64,000 nt of DNA from Dyella_B sp035486915 (lineage in GTDB: Bacteria > Pseudomonadota > Gammaproteobacteria > Xanthomonadales > Rhodanobacteraceae): contig NZ_DATHMR010000204.1 in NCBI RefSeq assembly GCF_035486915.1, forward strand, positions 1 through 64,000, read 5' to 3'. The notes under the pieces were generated by a model. It saw only the letters and a program-made list of their open reading frames with translations. It was not told the DNA's origin and did not search any database. The translations under genes were made by a program, and so were the position numbers. This document shows positions 54,694 to 63,325 of this stretch, piece by piece (position 1 is the first letter of the stretch; every line of letters begins with the position of its first letter).

Positions 54694-55065
54694 TTAACGG
54701 CGAAGAATACGGCCAAGCAGCCAGCCCGCGCCAAGGGCGATGGCAACGGACTGCACCGGTTTTTCGCGAACGTAATCGCGGATTTCATCCAGCCATTCGT
54801 CGGCGCGATCTTTAGCCTGACCGTAAACCTCGCGTCCGCGTTCGGCCGCTTCGCTCACTTTGTCGGTGGTGCGATTGGCGGCATGCGCTGCCTTGTCGGT
54901 GGCTTTGTGCACGCCTTCCTCGACATGGTCAGCCGCTTTGCCGAATTTTTCCTTGCTGGTGGCTACCGCATCGGTCGTGGCTTGCTTGATGCGTTCGGCG
55001 CCTTGGTCGATGCGCCCATGAATGCCATTTTCTTGTGCCTGGACTTCCTGGACTTCTTTGGTCAT
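54694..55065 (-). CDS. YqjD/ElaB-like (DUF883) membrane protein
   Basis: A 123-aa protein. Long charged amphipathic helices of apolipoprotein/LEA style (KFGKAADHVEEGVHKATDKA) are followed by a C-terminal membrane span (VREKPVQSVAIALGAGWLLG) and an RILRR end, the classic DUF883 form. E. coli YqjD and ElaB anchor ribosomes at the membrane in stationary phase; the same role is possible here. The start at 55065 is chosen for GGAGA upstream rather than ATG 55092. It is the second gene of the envelope-stress operon. Confidence 0.88.
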   Translation of the reverse strand: MTKEVQEVQAQENGIHGRIDQGAERIKQATTDAVATSKEKFGKAADHVEEGVHKATDKAAHAANRTTDKVSEAAERGREVYGQAKDRADEWLDEIRDYVREKPVQSVAIALGAGWLLGRILRR

Positions 55066-55136
55066 GACGTTCTCCGATTGCAGGGTTTTCACTCTACCTG
55101 TTTACCGCATGGCTGGATGAACCGCCGCTGCGCCGT

Positions 55137-55292
55137 TCAGGTTGACCGCCGAAAGAAGGCGATCACGGCAAGGATCAGGAACAGGACGAACAGCACCTTG
55201 GCAATCCATGCGGCGGTACCGGCAATGCCCGTAAATCCTAGAAGGGCGGCGATGACAGCGATAACCAGAAATACCAGGGCGTAATGCAGCAT
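55137..55292 (-). CDS. DUF1328 (YtjA-like) small membrane protein
   Basis: A 51-aa protein of two membrane spans, starting MLHYALVFLVIAVIAALLG and with the family's GFTGIAGTAAWIAK centre and FFRR end. DUF1328 proteins are short, stress-induced and of unknown function. GAGGA lies 8-9 nt before ATG 55292; an in-frame ATG at 55307 is less likely because family members start with MLxYAL. It would be the first gene of the operon continuing into YqjD- and YqjE-like genes (72-nt gap). Confidence 0.88.
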   Translation of the reverse strand: MLHYALVFLVIAVIAALLGFTGIAGTAAWIAKVLFVLFLILAVIAFFRRST

Positions 55293-55435
55293 GACGGCGT
55301 TCCTCATGAAGCCAGGGGCGTTCCTTACCTATTGCCCCTGACTCCATGTGCCACAAATCGTGCCGTCTGAGTGTGAAGGCTGTTTAGGACGCCTTATACC
55401 TTACGGTTACGTTCATCGTCGGAATCGCGCTTCTG

Positions 55436-56059
55436 TCACGCAGGAACGCGTGGATTGAGGCTGTATGTGCCAGTGAGCGTCGCGTGGGCCAACACGTGAC
55501 CTTCCATCGCTTTGCGCAATTGGGCCAATGTGAAACCTGGTTTCAACGGCAACGTTTCGGTATCCAGCGCGTAGATGCTGAAATGATAGTGATGCACGAT
55601 GGTGTCGTTCCACGGCGGGCACGGGCCGTCATATCCCAGATACGTGCCATCCATGTTTGCATCGCCGGCAAACCACTCGGTGTAGTTGTTGACGCCTTGC
55701 ACGCTGCCCGGCGGTCCGAAGGGTTCGCGTTTGCCACGCGGCGTGATCTCGTCACTGCACGATCCATCTGCGAGTTCGCCGCATTCGACCGGAATATTCG
55801 CCATCAGCCAATGCACGAATTCCACGCGCGGCAGATCGGCAGGTACTTCGCGCCCTTCCTTATTCACGTCATCGGCTTTGCTTGGCACATCGGTGTCGAT
55901 GCAGGTAAGCACGAACGAGCGCGTATGGGCCGGTGCACCTTTCCACGCCAGATGCGGATTGTTGTTGTCAGACAGCTCGATCGGCTTGGCCAGACGGGCA
56001 AACGCAAACTGCGGGGGGATCGGCTTGCCGTGCTCAAAATGGTCGCTGCGTAGCTGCAT
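55436..56059 (-). CDS. PEBP family protein (YbhB/YbcL type)
   Basis: A 207-aa phosphatidylethanolamine-binding-like protein, longer than E. coli YbhB (158 aa) because of insertions. The hallmark blocks are present: PHLAWKGAP, FVLTCIDTDVP, EFVHWLMANIP, the GVNNYTEWF and YLGYDGPCPPWN region, and HHYHFSIYALD. The family binds phospholipid-like ligands; bacterial function is unclear. No signal peptide, hence cytoplasmic. The start at 56059 is chosen for GGAGAG; the frame is open to 56164 but lacks similarity. It is divergent from the AAA ATPase gene. Confidence 0.9.
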   Translation of the reverse strand: MQLRSDHFEHGKPIPPQFAFARLAKPIELSDNNNPHLAWKGAPAHTRSFVLTCIDTDVPSKADDVNKEGREVPADLPRVEFVHWLMANIPVECGELADGSCSDEITPRGKREPFGPPGSVQGVNNYTEWFAGDANMDGTYLGYDGPCPPWNDTIVHHYHFSIYALDTETLPLKPGFTLAQLRKAMEGHVLAHATLTGTYSLNPRVPA

Positions 56060-56213
56060 GGAACTCTCCGTGGCGTAATGGAAAACGTTCACTTGGGGGC
56101 ACCCGCGCGACTGCGCAAGTCGGGGAGCGCCGCAAGAAAGCAGCAAGCTTACGCCCTCGGCCATGATTCGGTCGTGACAGCTCTGCTAACGTATTACCTT
56201 GCAGGGAGGAAGC

Positions 56214-57695
56214 ATGAGCGAACTTGATGACCTGACCACCATGGTGCGTGCCGCCACGCCTCTGCTGGTCATTGAAACGGTAGACGAACAGCGGGTGATC
56301 GACTGCTTTCAGCACGTGATCGCCCAGGCGCTTTATCCGCTTTGGAGCTGGACACTCACGGAGGGACTGCAGCGCCTGGACTTCAACGGTCCGCGCGACC
56401 AGCAGGTAGCACCCGACGCCACCGCCACGCTCACTGCCATTCGCGGTACTGAAGAACGTGGCATCTACCTGCTCTTCGATTTTATGTCGTGCCTGCAATA
56501 TCCGATGACGGTGCGGCAGGTGCGCGAAATCGTGCAGCGTGAAAACTCGGCCGCGCACACGCTTGTGCTGGTGGGTGCAAAGATCGAGTTGCCGCCGGAA
56601 CTAGAAGCACTCTCCACGCGTGTGCCGCTTGCGTTGCCGGACATCAAGGAACTGGCGGGCATCCTGCGTGGCGAAGCCGCGGCGTGGCAGCGCGAGAACA
56701 ACCGTGCGCTCACCGTGGATAACGACGCGGCACGTTCCATCGTGCGCAATCTTGTCGGCCTGACTGCGACGGATGCGCGAAAGATCGTGCGCAAGCTGAT
56801 CTATAACGACGGCGCTTTGAACGCCGACGATTTGCCGGAGTTGATGAAGGCCAAGTTCGAGCTGCTCAACCGTTCCGGTTTGCTGCATTACGAATACGCC
56901 ACCGCAAACTTCGCCGATGTCGCCGGCGTCGACCATGTGCGCGACTGGGTGCAGCGGCGGCGTGCGGTGTTTTTGAATCCCGACCCCAATCCGACGCTCG
57001 ATCCGCCCAAGGGCGTGCTTTTGCTGGGTGTGCAAGGCTGCGGCAAGAGCCTCGCATCGAAAGCCGTCGCTGGCGGTTTCGGCGTGCCCTTGATTCGCCT
57101 GGACTTTGGTTCGCTCTATGACAAGTACCAAGGCGAAACGGAGAAGAATCTGCGCGAAGCGCTTGCCAGTTGCGAACTGCTAGCACCATGCGTGCTGTGG
57201 ATCGACGAAATCGAAAAAGGTCTCGCCAGCGGCGGCGGTGACGACGGCGGTGTCTCGCGTCGGGTGCTGGGTTATCTGCTGACGTGGATGGAAGAGCGCA
57301 AGTCGAAGGTGTTCATCGTCGCCACGGCCAACGCCGTGAACGAATTGCCGGCAGAACTGCTGCGAAAAGGCCGCTTCGACGAGATTTTCTTCGTCGATCT
57401 TCCACGGCCTGAAGTACGCGCCGCGATTTTTGCGATGCATCTGAAGAAACGTAAAATTGCGCCGGACCCTTTCGATTTGAATGCCCTTGCCGCTGCTAGC
57501 GATGGTTTCTCCGGCGCGGAAATCGAGCAAGCCGTGGTCAGCGCGCTTTACGACGTAGCCGGCAACGCCAGTGCGCTGGATCAAAACACATTGATCAACG
57601 CCCTGCATGAAACCAAACCGCTGTCCGTGCTTATGCACGAACAGGTTCAAGCATTGCGAGAGTGGGCAACCAGCCGCTGCGTGCCGGCAGATTGA
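56214..57695 (+). CDS. Ycf46-like AAA+ ATPase
   Basis: A 493-aa protein. A poorly conserved N-terminal domain (about 1-220) precedes one AAA+ module: Walker A GVQGCGKS (272-279), Walker B CVLWIDEIEKG (326-336), a sensor-1 region (VFIVATANAVNELP) and the second-region-of-homology arginines (LLRKGRFDEIFFVDLPRPE). The LLLGVQGCGKSL form and the FADVAGVDHVRDW lead-in point to the chloroplast/cyanobacterial Ycf46 group. Its role in proteobacteria is unknown; substrate remodelling is inferred. SD AGGGAGGA is strong. It ends at a dispersed palindrome shared with the convergent gene. Confidence 0.9.
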   Translation: MSELDDLTTMVRAATPLLVIETVDEQRVIDCFQHVIAQALYPLWSWTLTEGLQRLDFNGPRDQQVAPDATATLTAIRGTEERGIYLLFDFMSCLQYPMTVRQVREIVQRENSAAHTLVLVGAKIELPPELEALSTRVPLALPDIKELAGILRGEAAAWQRENNRALTVDNDAARSIVRNLVGLTATDARKIVRKLIYNDGALNADDLPELMKAKFELLNRSGLLHYEYATANFADVAGVDHVRDWVQRRRAVFLNPDPNPTLDPPKGVLLLGVQGCGKSLASKAVAGGFGVPLIRLDFGSLYDKYQGETEKNLREALASCELLAPCVLWIDEIEKGLASGGGDDGGVSRRVLGYLLTWMEERKSKVFIVATANAVNELPAELLRKGRFDEIFFVDLPRPEVRAAIFAMHLKKRKIAPDPFDLNALAAASDGFSGAEIEQAVVSALYDVAGNASALDQNTLINALHETKPLSVLMHEQVQALREWATSRCVPAD

Positions 57696-57710
57696 TGTGT
57701 TACCTGAAAC

Positions 57711-57758
57711 CGTAGGTTGGGTTACCCCGAAGTTGATCGGGGAGTAACCCAACCTACG
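57711..57758. repeat. Dispersed palindrome / terminator
   Basis: A hairpin with 14 + 5 bp stems broken by a 2-nt bulge (57711-57729 with 57738-57758) and an 8-nt loop lies between two convergent genes. The GTAGGTTGGGTTA core is found as an intergenic repeat in many gammaproteobacteria. It may stop both transcripts. Confidence 0.65.
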
Positions 57759-57773
57759 CGCCCTTGCACGCGA

Positions 57774-59369
57774 TCAGCTTGCCGATTTACCGCTTTCTGT
57801 CGGCTTCATGGCCTGATCGACCAAGTGCTGCACATCGGCCCACGGCGTCGGTCCCTGATGCATCGCGTAAACCGTGTTGACCTGCAGATGCTCGCGCGCG
57901 GCCGCCTGCACCACTTCGTACATCAGATCCGGATCGTAGAGCGTCTTATCGTCATTGAGGACCAGCGTGTCGCTGGCATACAGCACTTTTTGTTCGGGAA
58001 AATAAACCATGTATTGACGCTCGGTGGATGCGCCACGCAAGGGATACAACTCAACGCGGTTGGCACCGTGTCCGATTTCCAGCCGATCACCCACCATCAC
58101 CCAGTGCGGTGATTTGGGATCGGTTTGCAATGCATCCGGCTGCAGGCGATGCGGTGCGTTCACAAGCCGATCCAGCAACGGTTTGTTGAGGTCCAACACA
58201 TAGACCGGAACACCTTCCGCGACGGCCTCCCGCACACCCGCCATATGCGGCCACGAATCAGACGTACTGAGCACACCCTTGATCGGCACGTCCGGATATT
58301 CGCTGCGCACCTTCGCAAGAATGCCTTTCACGTAACTCGTGGAAATCGGGGCTTCGATCACCAGCACGCCATCATCCTGCTTGATGATCGTCGTATTCCA
58401 GGAACCCTCATAAAGCTCGATGCCGGGTGCCAGATCGACGCGCTTCTTGTCGCTGAACTCCCTGTTCCAACCTTTTGATTGCGCACTTTTTGCCGCAACA
58501 GCGGGATCCATCGCAAACTTCTTGTCGTCGATGGCGACGTTGAACGCAGGGTCGAGCACTTGTGTGGATGCGTACCACACGCCGTTGCGTTGATCGATGC
58601 TGTTGGTGGGATAGACCACGCCTTGCACCACGCGCCAGTTGTCGAAGTAAATGCGCTGATTGACATCGCCCCACGCGTACCACCAATCCTTGAACGTGCG
58701 CGTGCGTTCCATGGCATCCGGCAAATGGTTGTAAGCGTTCAGAAGTACTTTGACGGGCACACCTTGCCAGGTGAATTCGACGACGCTGTGCGGCGTGGCG
58801 CGCAACCATTGCGATGGGACGTAACGCAGGTCGCCCGCCGCAGCCGCGTTGAGCAACAGGCGCTCGGGTCCTAACGCGAGGGTGTCATTCGCATTATCAA
58901 GATCCGCCAGCGAACACGGCGAATCGCCCTGCTTGCTGTGGTACACACCACCCTGCGTGGTGGTGATCAAGGTGATATCCAGATCGGCTTGATGCGGATC
59001 GGATTCGGGCCACGTCATGTGTACATCACGAACAATGCGTCGCTTGTCGAAATCGACGACGACCTTGTCGCGCTCATACGAGGTGATGAACGGTTGCTGC
59101 CGATACGATTGCTCCGACAGCACCGTGTGTCCGATCACGTCGTAACTGACGCTATGAATGGCGGCTAGCCGCTGCTCGCCGCCCATGGCGTCGATGGCTT
59201 GCTGCACGCAAGCCTTCGCGTCGATGCGATCGCAACCGGGATGTCCCAGTCCTTTAACTGTATCGCCATCCTGCGGAATGCTTGTGCCAAATGCAGGCGA
59301 AGCCAAAAGCAGCGCGAAAAACGTTGGCACGACGGCGTAGTAAGTAAAACGGTCAGAGCGACGTTCCAT
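57774..59369 (-). CDS. Exported metallo-beta-lactamase-fold-like protein with altered metal motif
   Basis: A 531-aa protein with a signal peptide (about residues 1-28). The C-terminal half resembles the MBL fold: GVLVIEAPISTSYVKGILAKV, then VLSTSDSWPHMAGVREAV where active family members have HxHxDH, and later VYFPEQKVLYASDTLV. Two of the expected histidines are replaced by serines, so metal binding is probably reduced or changed. The N-terminal half (about 40-270) resembles the region preceding such domains in some annotated MBL proteins. The start at 59369 is chosen for GGAGAAG and the signal peptide. It is convergent with the AAA ATPase gene. Confidence 0.78.
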   Translation of the reverse strand: MERRSDRFTYYAVVPTFFALLLASPAFGTSIPQDGDTVKGLGHPGCDRIDAKACVQQAIDAMGGEQRLAAIHSVSYDVIGHTVLSEQSYRQQPFITSYERDKVVVDFDKRRIVRDVHMTWPESDPHQADLDITLITTTQGGVYHSKQGDSPCSLADLDNANDTLALGPERLLLNAAAAGDLRYVPSQWLRATPHSVVEFTWQGVPVKVLLNAYNHLPDAMERTRTFKDWWYAWGDVNQRIYFDNWRVVQGVVYPTNSIDQRNGVWYASTQVLDPAFNVAIDDKKFAMDPAVAAKSAQSKGWNREFSDKKRVDLAPGIELYEGSWNTTIIKQDDGVLVIEAPISTSYVKGILAKVRSEYPDVPIKGVLSTSDSWPHMAGVREAVAEGVPVYVLDLNKPLLDRLVNAPHRLQPDALQTDPKSPHWVMVGDRLEIGHGANRVELYPLRGASTERQYMVYFPEQKVLYASDTLVLNDDKTLYDPDLMYEVVQAAAREHLQVNTVYAMHQGPTPWADVQHLVDQAMKPTESGKSAS

Positions 59370-59506
59370 TTCGGCTTCTCCGGGCGCGCCCCGTCCCTCA
59401 GATGCAGGGGCAATGCCGCGAAAACTACGCTCGTGGTTCGATACGCCCATCTGCAGGAAGTCACGTTTCAGGGGTGTCTCTTGGCAGGGTGGATGCGGTC
59501 GAATGG

Positions 59507-60811
59507 CTAAAAACGTTCGCGCAAATTGGCGTCTATCAGATCGGCGGCAACGGTATCGCCGTGTTCGGCATGTATCGCTTCGGCACAGCGCCACGCGTGT
59601 TGCGCATAACGCGGGTCATCGAGAAGATCTTTCAACAGCGGCACGGCGGTGTCGCTGCGATACTCGCACGCCGGTAGCGCATGCGCCACGCCAAGGCATT
59701 TGAGTCGTTCGGCATTGTCGTATTGATCGAAACCGTGCGGTACCACGAGCATCGGGCGGCCCGCGCGCAGCGCTTCGGTGCTCGTGCCGATGCCGCCGTG
59801 ATGAATGATCGCCGCGGCATGCGGAAACACCGCCGCGTGCGGCGCATAGTCGACCGCATGTGCATACGAAGGCAGTGTGTGCGGTAAAGACGCACGTATG
59901 TCCGCGGAACCGGTAAAGAGCAGCGCACGACGTCCCAGTTGCTCGCAGACCTGCAAGCTTTCGCGCAGAAAATCCGCGCCGATATGGACGGCGGACGAAC
60001 CCAGCGTAAAGACGAGTGGCCGCGATCCCGCGCGCAGAAACGCTTCGAGTTCGCTGTCCATCTTCGTGCCCGGCTGCGCGTAGTGCGCGAAGCCGGTGAT
60101 GCGCAGTTGCGGCGGCCAGTCCGGCTGACGAGCGCCGAGGAGCGGCGAAAACAATGCCAGGGCGCAGTCGGGCGAATGCTGTCCATGTTGGAGCGGATGG
60201 CCAAGCTTCGATTCCGGGCGCAGACCGAGTTCGCGCCGAAACACGCGTACCGGACCGGTCCAGTTACGCAAGCGCATCAACGTCAACCACTGCAGGATGC
60301 GTTTGCCTCGCAAGGGGCTGCGCGTGAGGGCATCGATCCAACCCACTCCCACGATGGGCGGTTCGTAGATGGATAGCACGTTGCATGGCGTAAGCACTGC
60401 CGACACCCAGTGCAGCCGCCCGGCGGCGCTAAGCGTTTCGCCGATGATCTGGCCGGCGAAGGCAAGCGTCGAGGTGATGAGCGCGTCGGCATCCTCGCAA
60501 ATCAATTGCAGCTTGGTGTAGCTCTCGCGCACGTCCGTTCCGGCCAGGTCGCGTATAAGCAGGCGCGGACCGTGCACAGGGTGGAAGACGCGTTCGGTAA
60601 ACGCGGCCATGTCATTGGGCTGCGGCATACCGCTTGCGTTGGCGAAGCGCATACCTGCTTGCTCCACCGCCGCGCGATGCATGCTGTGCGTGGCGACGGT
60701 GACGCGGTGCCCACGCGCCTGCAGCGCCAGCCCTATCGACAGAAACGGAAACAGATCGCCCAACGACCCAACCGTGTTGATGACGATATGAGCTGAGCGC
60801 ATGCGCGTCAT
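59507..60811 (-). CDS. GT1-family glycosyltransferase (UGT / RhlB-like)
   Basis: A 434-aa enzyme with two Rossmann domains. The N-terminus HIVINTVGSLGDLFPFLSIG is acceptor-domain-like; the C-terminal signature HHGGIGTSTEALRAGRP-ML followed by VPHGFDQYDNA marks a GT1 nucleotide-sugar transferase. Layout and length resemble the rhamnosyltransferase RhlB and sterol glucosyltransferases, suggesting a lipid acceptor; the sugar and acceptor are unknown. SD is unclear; ATG 60802 is an alternative. A short inverted repeat separates it from the YheT gene. Confidence 0.88.
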   Translation of the reverse strand: MTRMRSAHIVINTVGSLGDLFPFLSIGLALQARGHRVTVATHSMHRAAVEQAGMRFANASGMPQPNDMAAFTERVFHPVHGPRLLIRDLAGTDVRESYTKLQLICEDADALITSTLAFAGQIIGETLSAAGRLHWVSAVLTPCNVLSIYEPPIVGVGWIDALTRSPLRGKRILQWLTLMRLRNWTGPVRVFRRELGLRPESKLGHPLQHGQHSPDCALALFSPLLGARQPDWPPQLRITGFAHYAQPGTKMDSELEAFLRAGSRPLVFTLGSSAVHIGADFLRESLQVCEQLGRRALLFTGSADIRASLPHTLPSYAHAVDYAPHAAVFPHAAAIIHHGGIGTSTEALRAGRPMLVVPHGFDQYDNAERLKCLGVAHALPACEYRSDTAVPLLKDLLDDPRYAQHAWRCAEAIHAEHGDTVAADLIDANLRERF

Positions 60812-60836
60812 AGGCCGTGGTGTTGGGCGAGAAGTG

Positions 60837-60853
60837 TAACGGGCGTCCCGTTA
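60837..60853. promoter_or_regulatory. Inverted repeat before the glycosyltransferase gene
   Basis: Perfect 7-bp arms TAACGGG and CCCGTTA separated by 3 nt lie 26-42 nt before the glycosyltransferase start and 18 nt after the YheT stop. It could be an operator or a weak terminator. Confidence 0.35.
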
Positions 60854-60870
60854 GAACTCATGTGACCTGG

Positions 60871-61890
60871 TCAGGCGAACGGCGATTGACCAGCGGCGAT
60901 CGCATTGAAGCGCTCGGCAATGTAGTCGTCGCAAAAACTTGTCATGTCCCAGCCGCGGATGAAGCCGCAATGACCGCCGTACGGGGAGATATCCAGCTCC
61001 ACATTGCTCGGCAATTCCAGCTTGTCGAAGGCATCGATGGGGATCACCGGATCGTCGCGCGCGGTGAGGATCGTGGCCGGAATCTGCATGGCAGTCAGCG
61101 CACGGCCGGCTACCGAATAGCCTTCCAGATACGCTTCGAGCGAACCGAAATCCGTATGACGCAGCACCATCGCTTCGGTCAGGCCGCGCAGATTTTGCTT
61201 CAGTTCCTGCAGCTCGAAATACTGACGTTGCGGAAACGCGGCCTGCTTCATGCGCAGCGAGCGTCGCCATTTGTTCATGAAATACGCCTGATAGAACCAC
61301 GGCGCGGTTTCTTCGAGCGAGAACAGGCCTTCGCTTGGATCGATAATCGGACACACCGCGAGCGCGTAGCTCAGTGGAATACCCAGCGATGGTGCGCGCA
61401 ATGCAACGCGCAACGCGAAATTCCCGCCGAGCGAAAAGCCGGCAATCGCCATCGGCCGCGACGGCCATCGCTTGGCGATATCGCCCACGGCGTGCACGAC
61501 TTCGTCGACGCGACAGGAATGAAACAGCGCCTCATTCAGCGCATGGCTGTCGCCGTGATCGCGAAAGTTGAGGCGGAAGACATCCCAGCCATCGGCGAGC
61601 AAACGGCTGCCCGTCTGCAGCACATACGTAGAGTCGACGCTGCCTTCCCAGCCGTGGAACAACACAGCAAGACCTCGCGACACCGGCTGCGTCTTTTGTG
61701 CCGTGTACGCGCCGGTAAGGCGCACACCGGCACCGCCATCCACCATCACCGGTTCCGCGCCTTCCAGCACGGTATAGGCATGACGCGGCAGCAGCGTGCG
61801 GCGCACACCGCTAGAAGAAAGCATCGTCTGAATATGACCGCTCTTCAGCGGCCACGGCGGACGAAAGTCGCGTCCCTGCGGTAACGTCAT
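60871..61890 (-). CDS. YheT-family alpha/beta hydrolase
   Basis: A 339-aa hydrolase of the YheT/ABHD1-3 group. The oxyanion motif HGWEGS (79-84), nucleophile Ser153 in GFSLGGN, Asp in TARDDPVIP (about 280) and His in YGGHCGF (about 308) form a complete triad. Related proteins act on lipids or esters; E. coli YheT has no proven substrate. Its ATG overlaps the stop of the upstream acyltransferase gene (61887-61890), so the two are coupled, which supports a phospholipid role. Confidence 0.92.
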   Translation of the reverse strand: MTLPQGRDFRPPWPLKSGHIQTMLSSSGVRRTLLPRHAYTVLEGAEPVMVDGGAGVRLTGAYTAQKTQPVSRGLAVLFHGWEGSVDSTYVLQTGSRLLADGWDVFRLNFRDHGDSHALNEALFHSCRVDEVVHAVGDIAKRWPSRPMAIAGFSLGGNFALRVALRAPSLGIPLSYALAVCPIIDPSEGLFSLEETAPWFYQAYFMNKWRRSLRMKQAAFPQRQYFELQELKQNLRGLTEAMVLRHTDFGSLEAYLEGYSVAGRALTAMQIPATILTARDDPVIPIDAFDKLELPSNVELDISPYGGHCGFIRGWDMTSFCDDYIAERFNAIAAGQSPFA

Positions 61891-62684
61891 GCGCGATCCT
61901 CAAGCGAGGCGGCGATGCGTTCGCGCGCTAGTTCAGCCATGCGTCGTCGGCCATCCTGATTCGTCGGCACCGGCTCCAGGAAGTGCACTTCCGCATCCAT
62001 CGACGGGCCGCCAAGCATGCGCAGGAAGTTCTGCATGAAATTTTCGTGCTCGCGGAAACCCGCATCGACGATGCGCTTGCCATCGCGCGCAAAACGCAGC
62101 GCGACCGGCTGTACAGGCACTTCGGCGTCCAGCGCCGCCTGAAAAATGCGCGCATGGAAAACCTTCAGCACACCATTGTGGCCGGTACCACCTTCCGGAA
62201 ACACGGCGACGGAACGACCCTGGCGCAAGCGATCCACCATCACCTGCATCACCGCAGCGAGCGAGTGATTGCTACCGCGGCGATGGAAGATTGTGCCACC
62301 GCTTGCCGCCAGCCAACCCACCAACGGCCAGTTGGCAATTTCGGCCTTCGCGACAAAACACGCCGCGCGCTGGCTGTGCAGCAGCTCGATGTCGATCCAC
62401 GAGGTGTGATTGGCGACGAACAGCGCCGCATCGCGCAACGGTTGTCCGAAACGTACCGAGCGCAATCCGAAGATGCGCATGAGTGCGGTGGACCACCAGC
62501 GAATCATCCGGTGCGCAAACGGCTCGCGGCCGTTTTTCATCACCGCGTTGCGATTCCACGTAAGAATGAATCCGCACAAGAGAATGCCGAGCACGATATG
62601 CAGCAGCAATAAGGGCACGCGCCACAGGTAACGTAGCGGGCGCAGCATGTCACGGTCCGGGGTGGATACGGCTTCGATACTCAT
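61887..62684 (-). CDS. Lysophospholipid (1-acylglycerol-phosphate) acyltransferase, PlsC family
   Basis: A 265-aa membrane-associated acyltransferase with a hydrophobic N-terminal segment (about 21-42). The catalytic HX4D motif is HTSWID (His93, Asp98) and the phosphate-binding motif is FPEGGTG near residue 154. The sequence style (short PlsC fold) matches family members that acylate lysophosphatidic or other lysolipids. A GTG at 62690 adds two residues and is possible; neither start has a good SD. It forms an operon with the YheT gene. Confidence 0.9.
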   Translation of the reverse strand: MSIEAVSTPDRDMLRPLRYLWRVPLLLLHIVLGILLCGFILTWNRNAVMKNGREPFAHRMIRWWSTALMRIFGLRSVRFGQPLRDAALFVANHTSWIDIELLHSQRAACFVAKAEIANWPLVGWLAASGGTIFHRRGSNHSLAAVMQVMVDRLRQGRSVAVFPEGGTGHNGVLKVFHARIFQAALDAEVPVQPVALRFARDGKRIVDAGFREHENFMQNFLRMLGGPSMDAEVHFLEPVPTNQDGRRRMAELARERIAASLEDRA

Positions 62685-62713
62685 CAGCACATCATTTTAA
62701 CGTTGTTGGGCGT

Positions 62714-63190
62714 CTAACGCTCTAGTTGACCCAGCGGCAGCGATGGCGAACGTTTAACCGTTCGCAAAACGAAGCTCGAATTGACGTCGGCGACCCCCGC
62801 ATCGTTCAACAATTGATCGAGCAGAAAGCGCGAAAAGTGCGCGAGGTCGGCCACATAAACGTGCATGAGGTAGTCCATATCGCCCGTTAGCGCATGGCAG
62901 GCGACTACTTCGTCCCAACCGGCCAGACGTTCCACGAAGCGATCGATCGCCGTGCTTTCGTGCCGCGCCAGCTGTACACGCACAAAGGCCTGCAGCCCCA
63001 GACCGACCGATTCCGGGTCGATCTGCGCGGCATAACCGCTGATCACCCCTTCGGACTCCAGCCGCTGCAGACGGCGCAGGCAGGCCGAGGGCGACAGGTT
63101 GACGCGCTCCGCCAGCTCGGCATTGGTGACGCGGCCTTCGCCCTGGAGTACGGCCAGCATCCTCAAATCGATGCGATCCAGCTCGGCCAT
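62714..63190 (-). CDS. Lrp/AsnC-family regulator
   Basis: A 158-aa regulator: N-terminal HTH (VTNAELAERVNLSPSACLRR, about residues 21-40) and a RAM/AsnC ligand-binding domain (about 70-145, with GDMDYLMHVYV). The start at 63190 is chosen for GGAGG about 10 nt upstream; the open frame to 63442 crosses the divergent phhA start. It is divergent from phhA with a 135-nt AT-rich gap, so it probably senses an aromatic amino acid and controls phhA. Confidence 0.93.
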   Translation of the reverse strand: MAELDRIDLRMLAVLQGEGRVTNAELAERVNLSPSACLRRLQRLESEGVISGYAAQIDPESVGLGLQAFVRVQLARHESTAIDRFVERLAGWDEVVACHALTGDMDYLMHVYVADLAHFSRFLLDQLLNDAGVADVNSSFVLRTVKRSPSLPLGQLER

Positions 63191-63325
63191 TGCACGAATC
63201 CTCCGTATATTTTCTAATTCTTCGCTGAATATTGCACAGATACATACTAAGTCAACAATAAAACAACCATTTTGTGCCTTTTGCGCCGTATCCTTCTGTT
63301 TGCAGCCACCATCCCTGGAATCACC

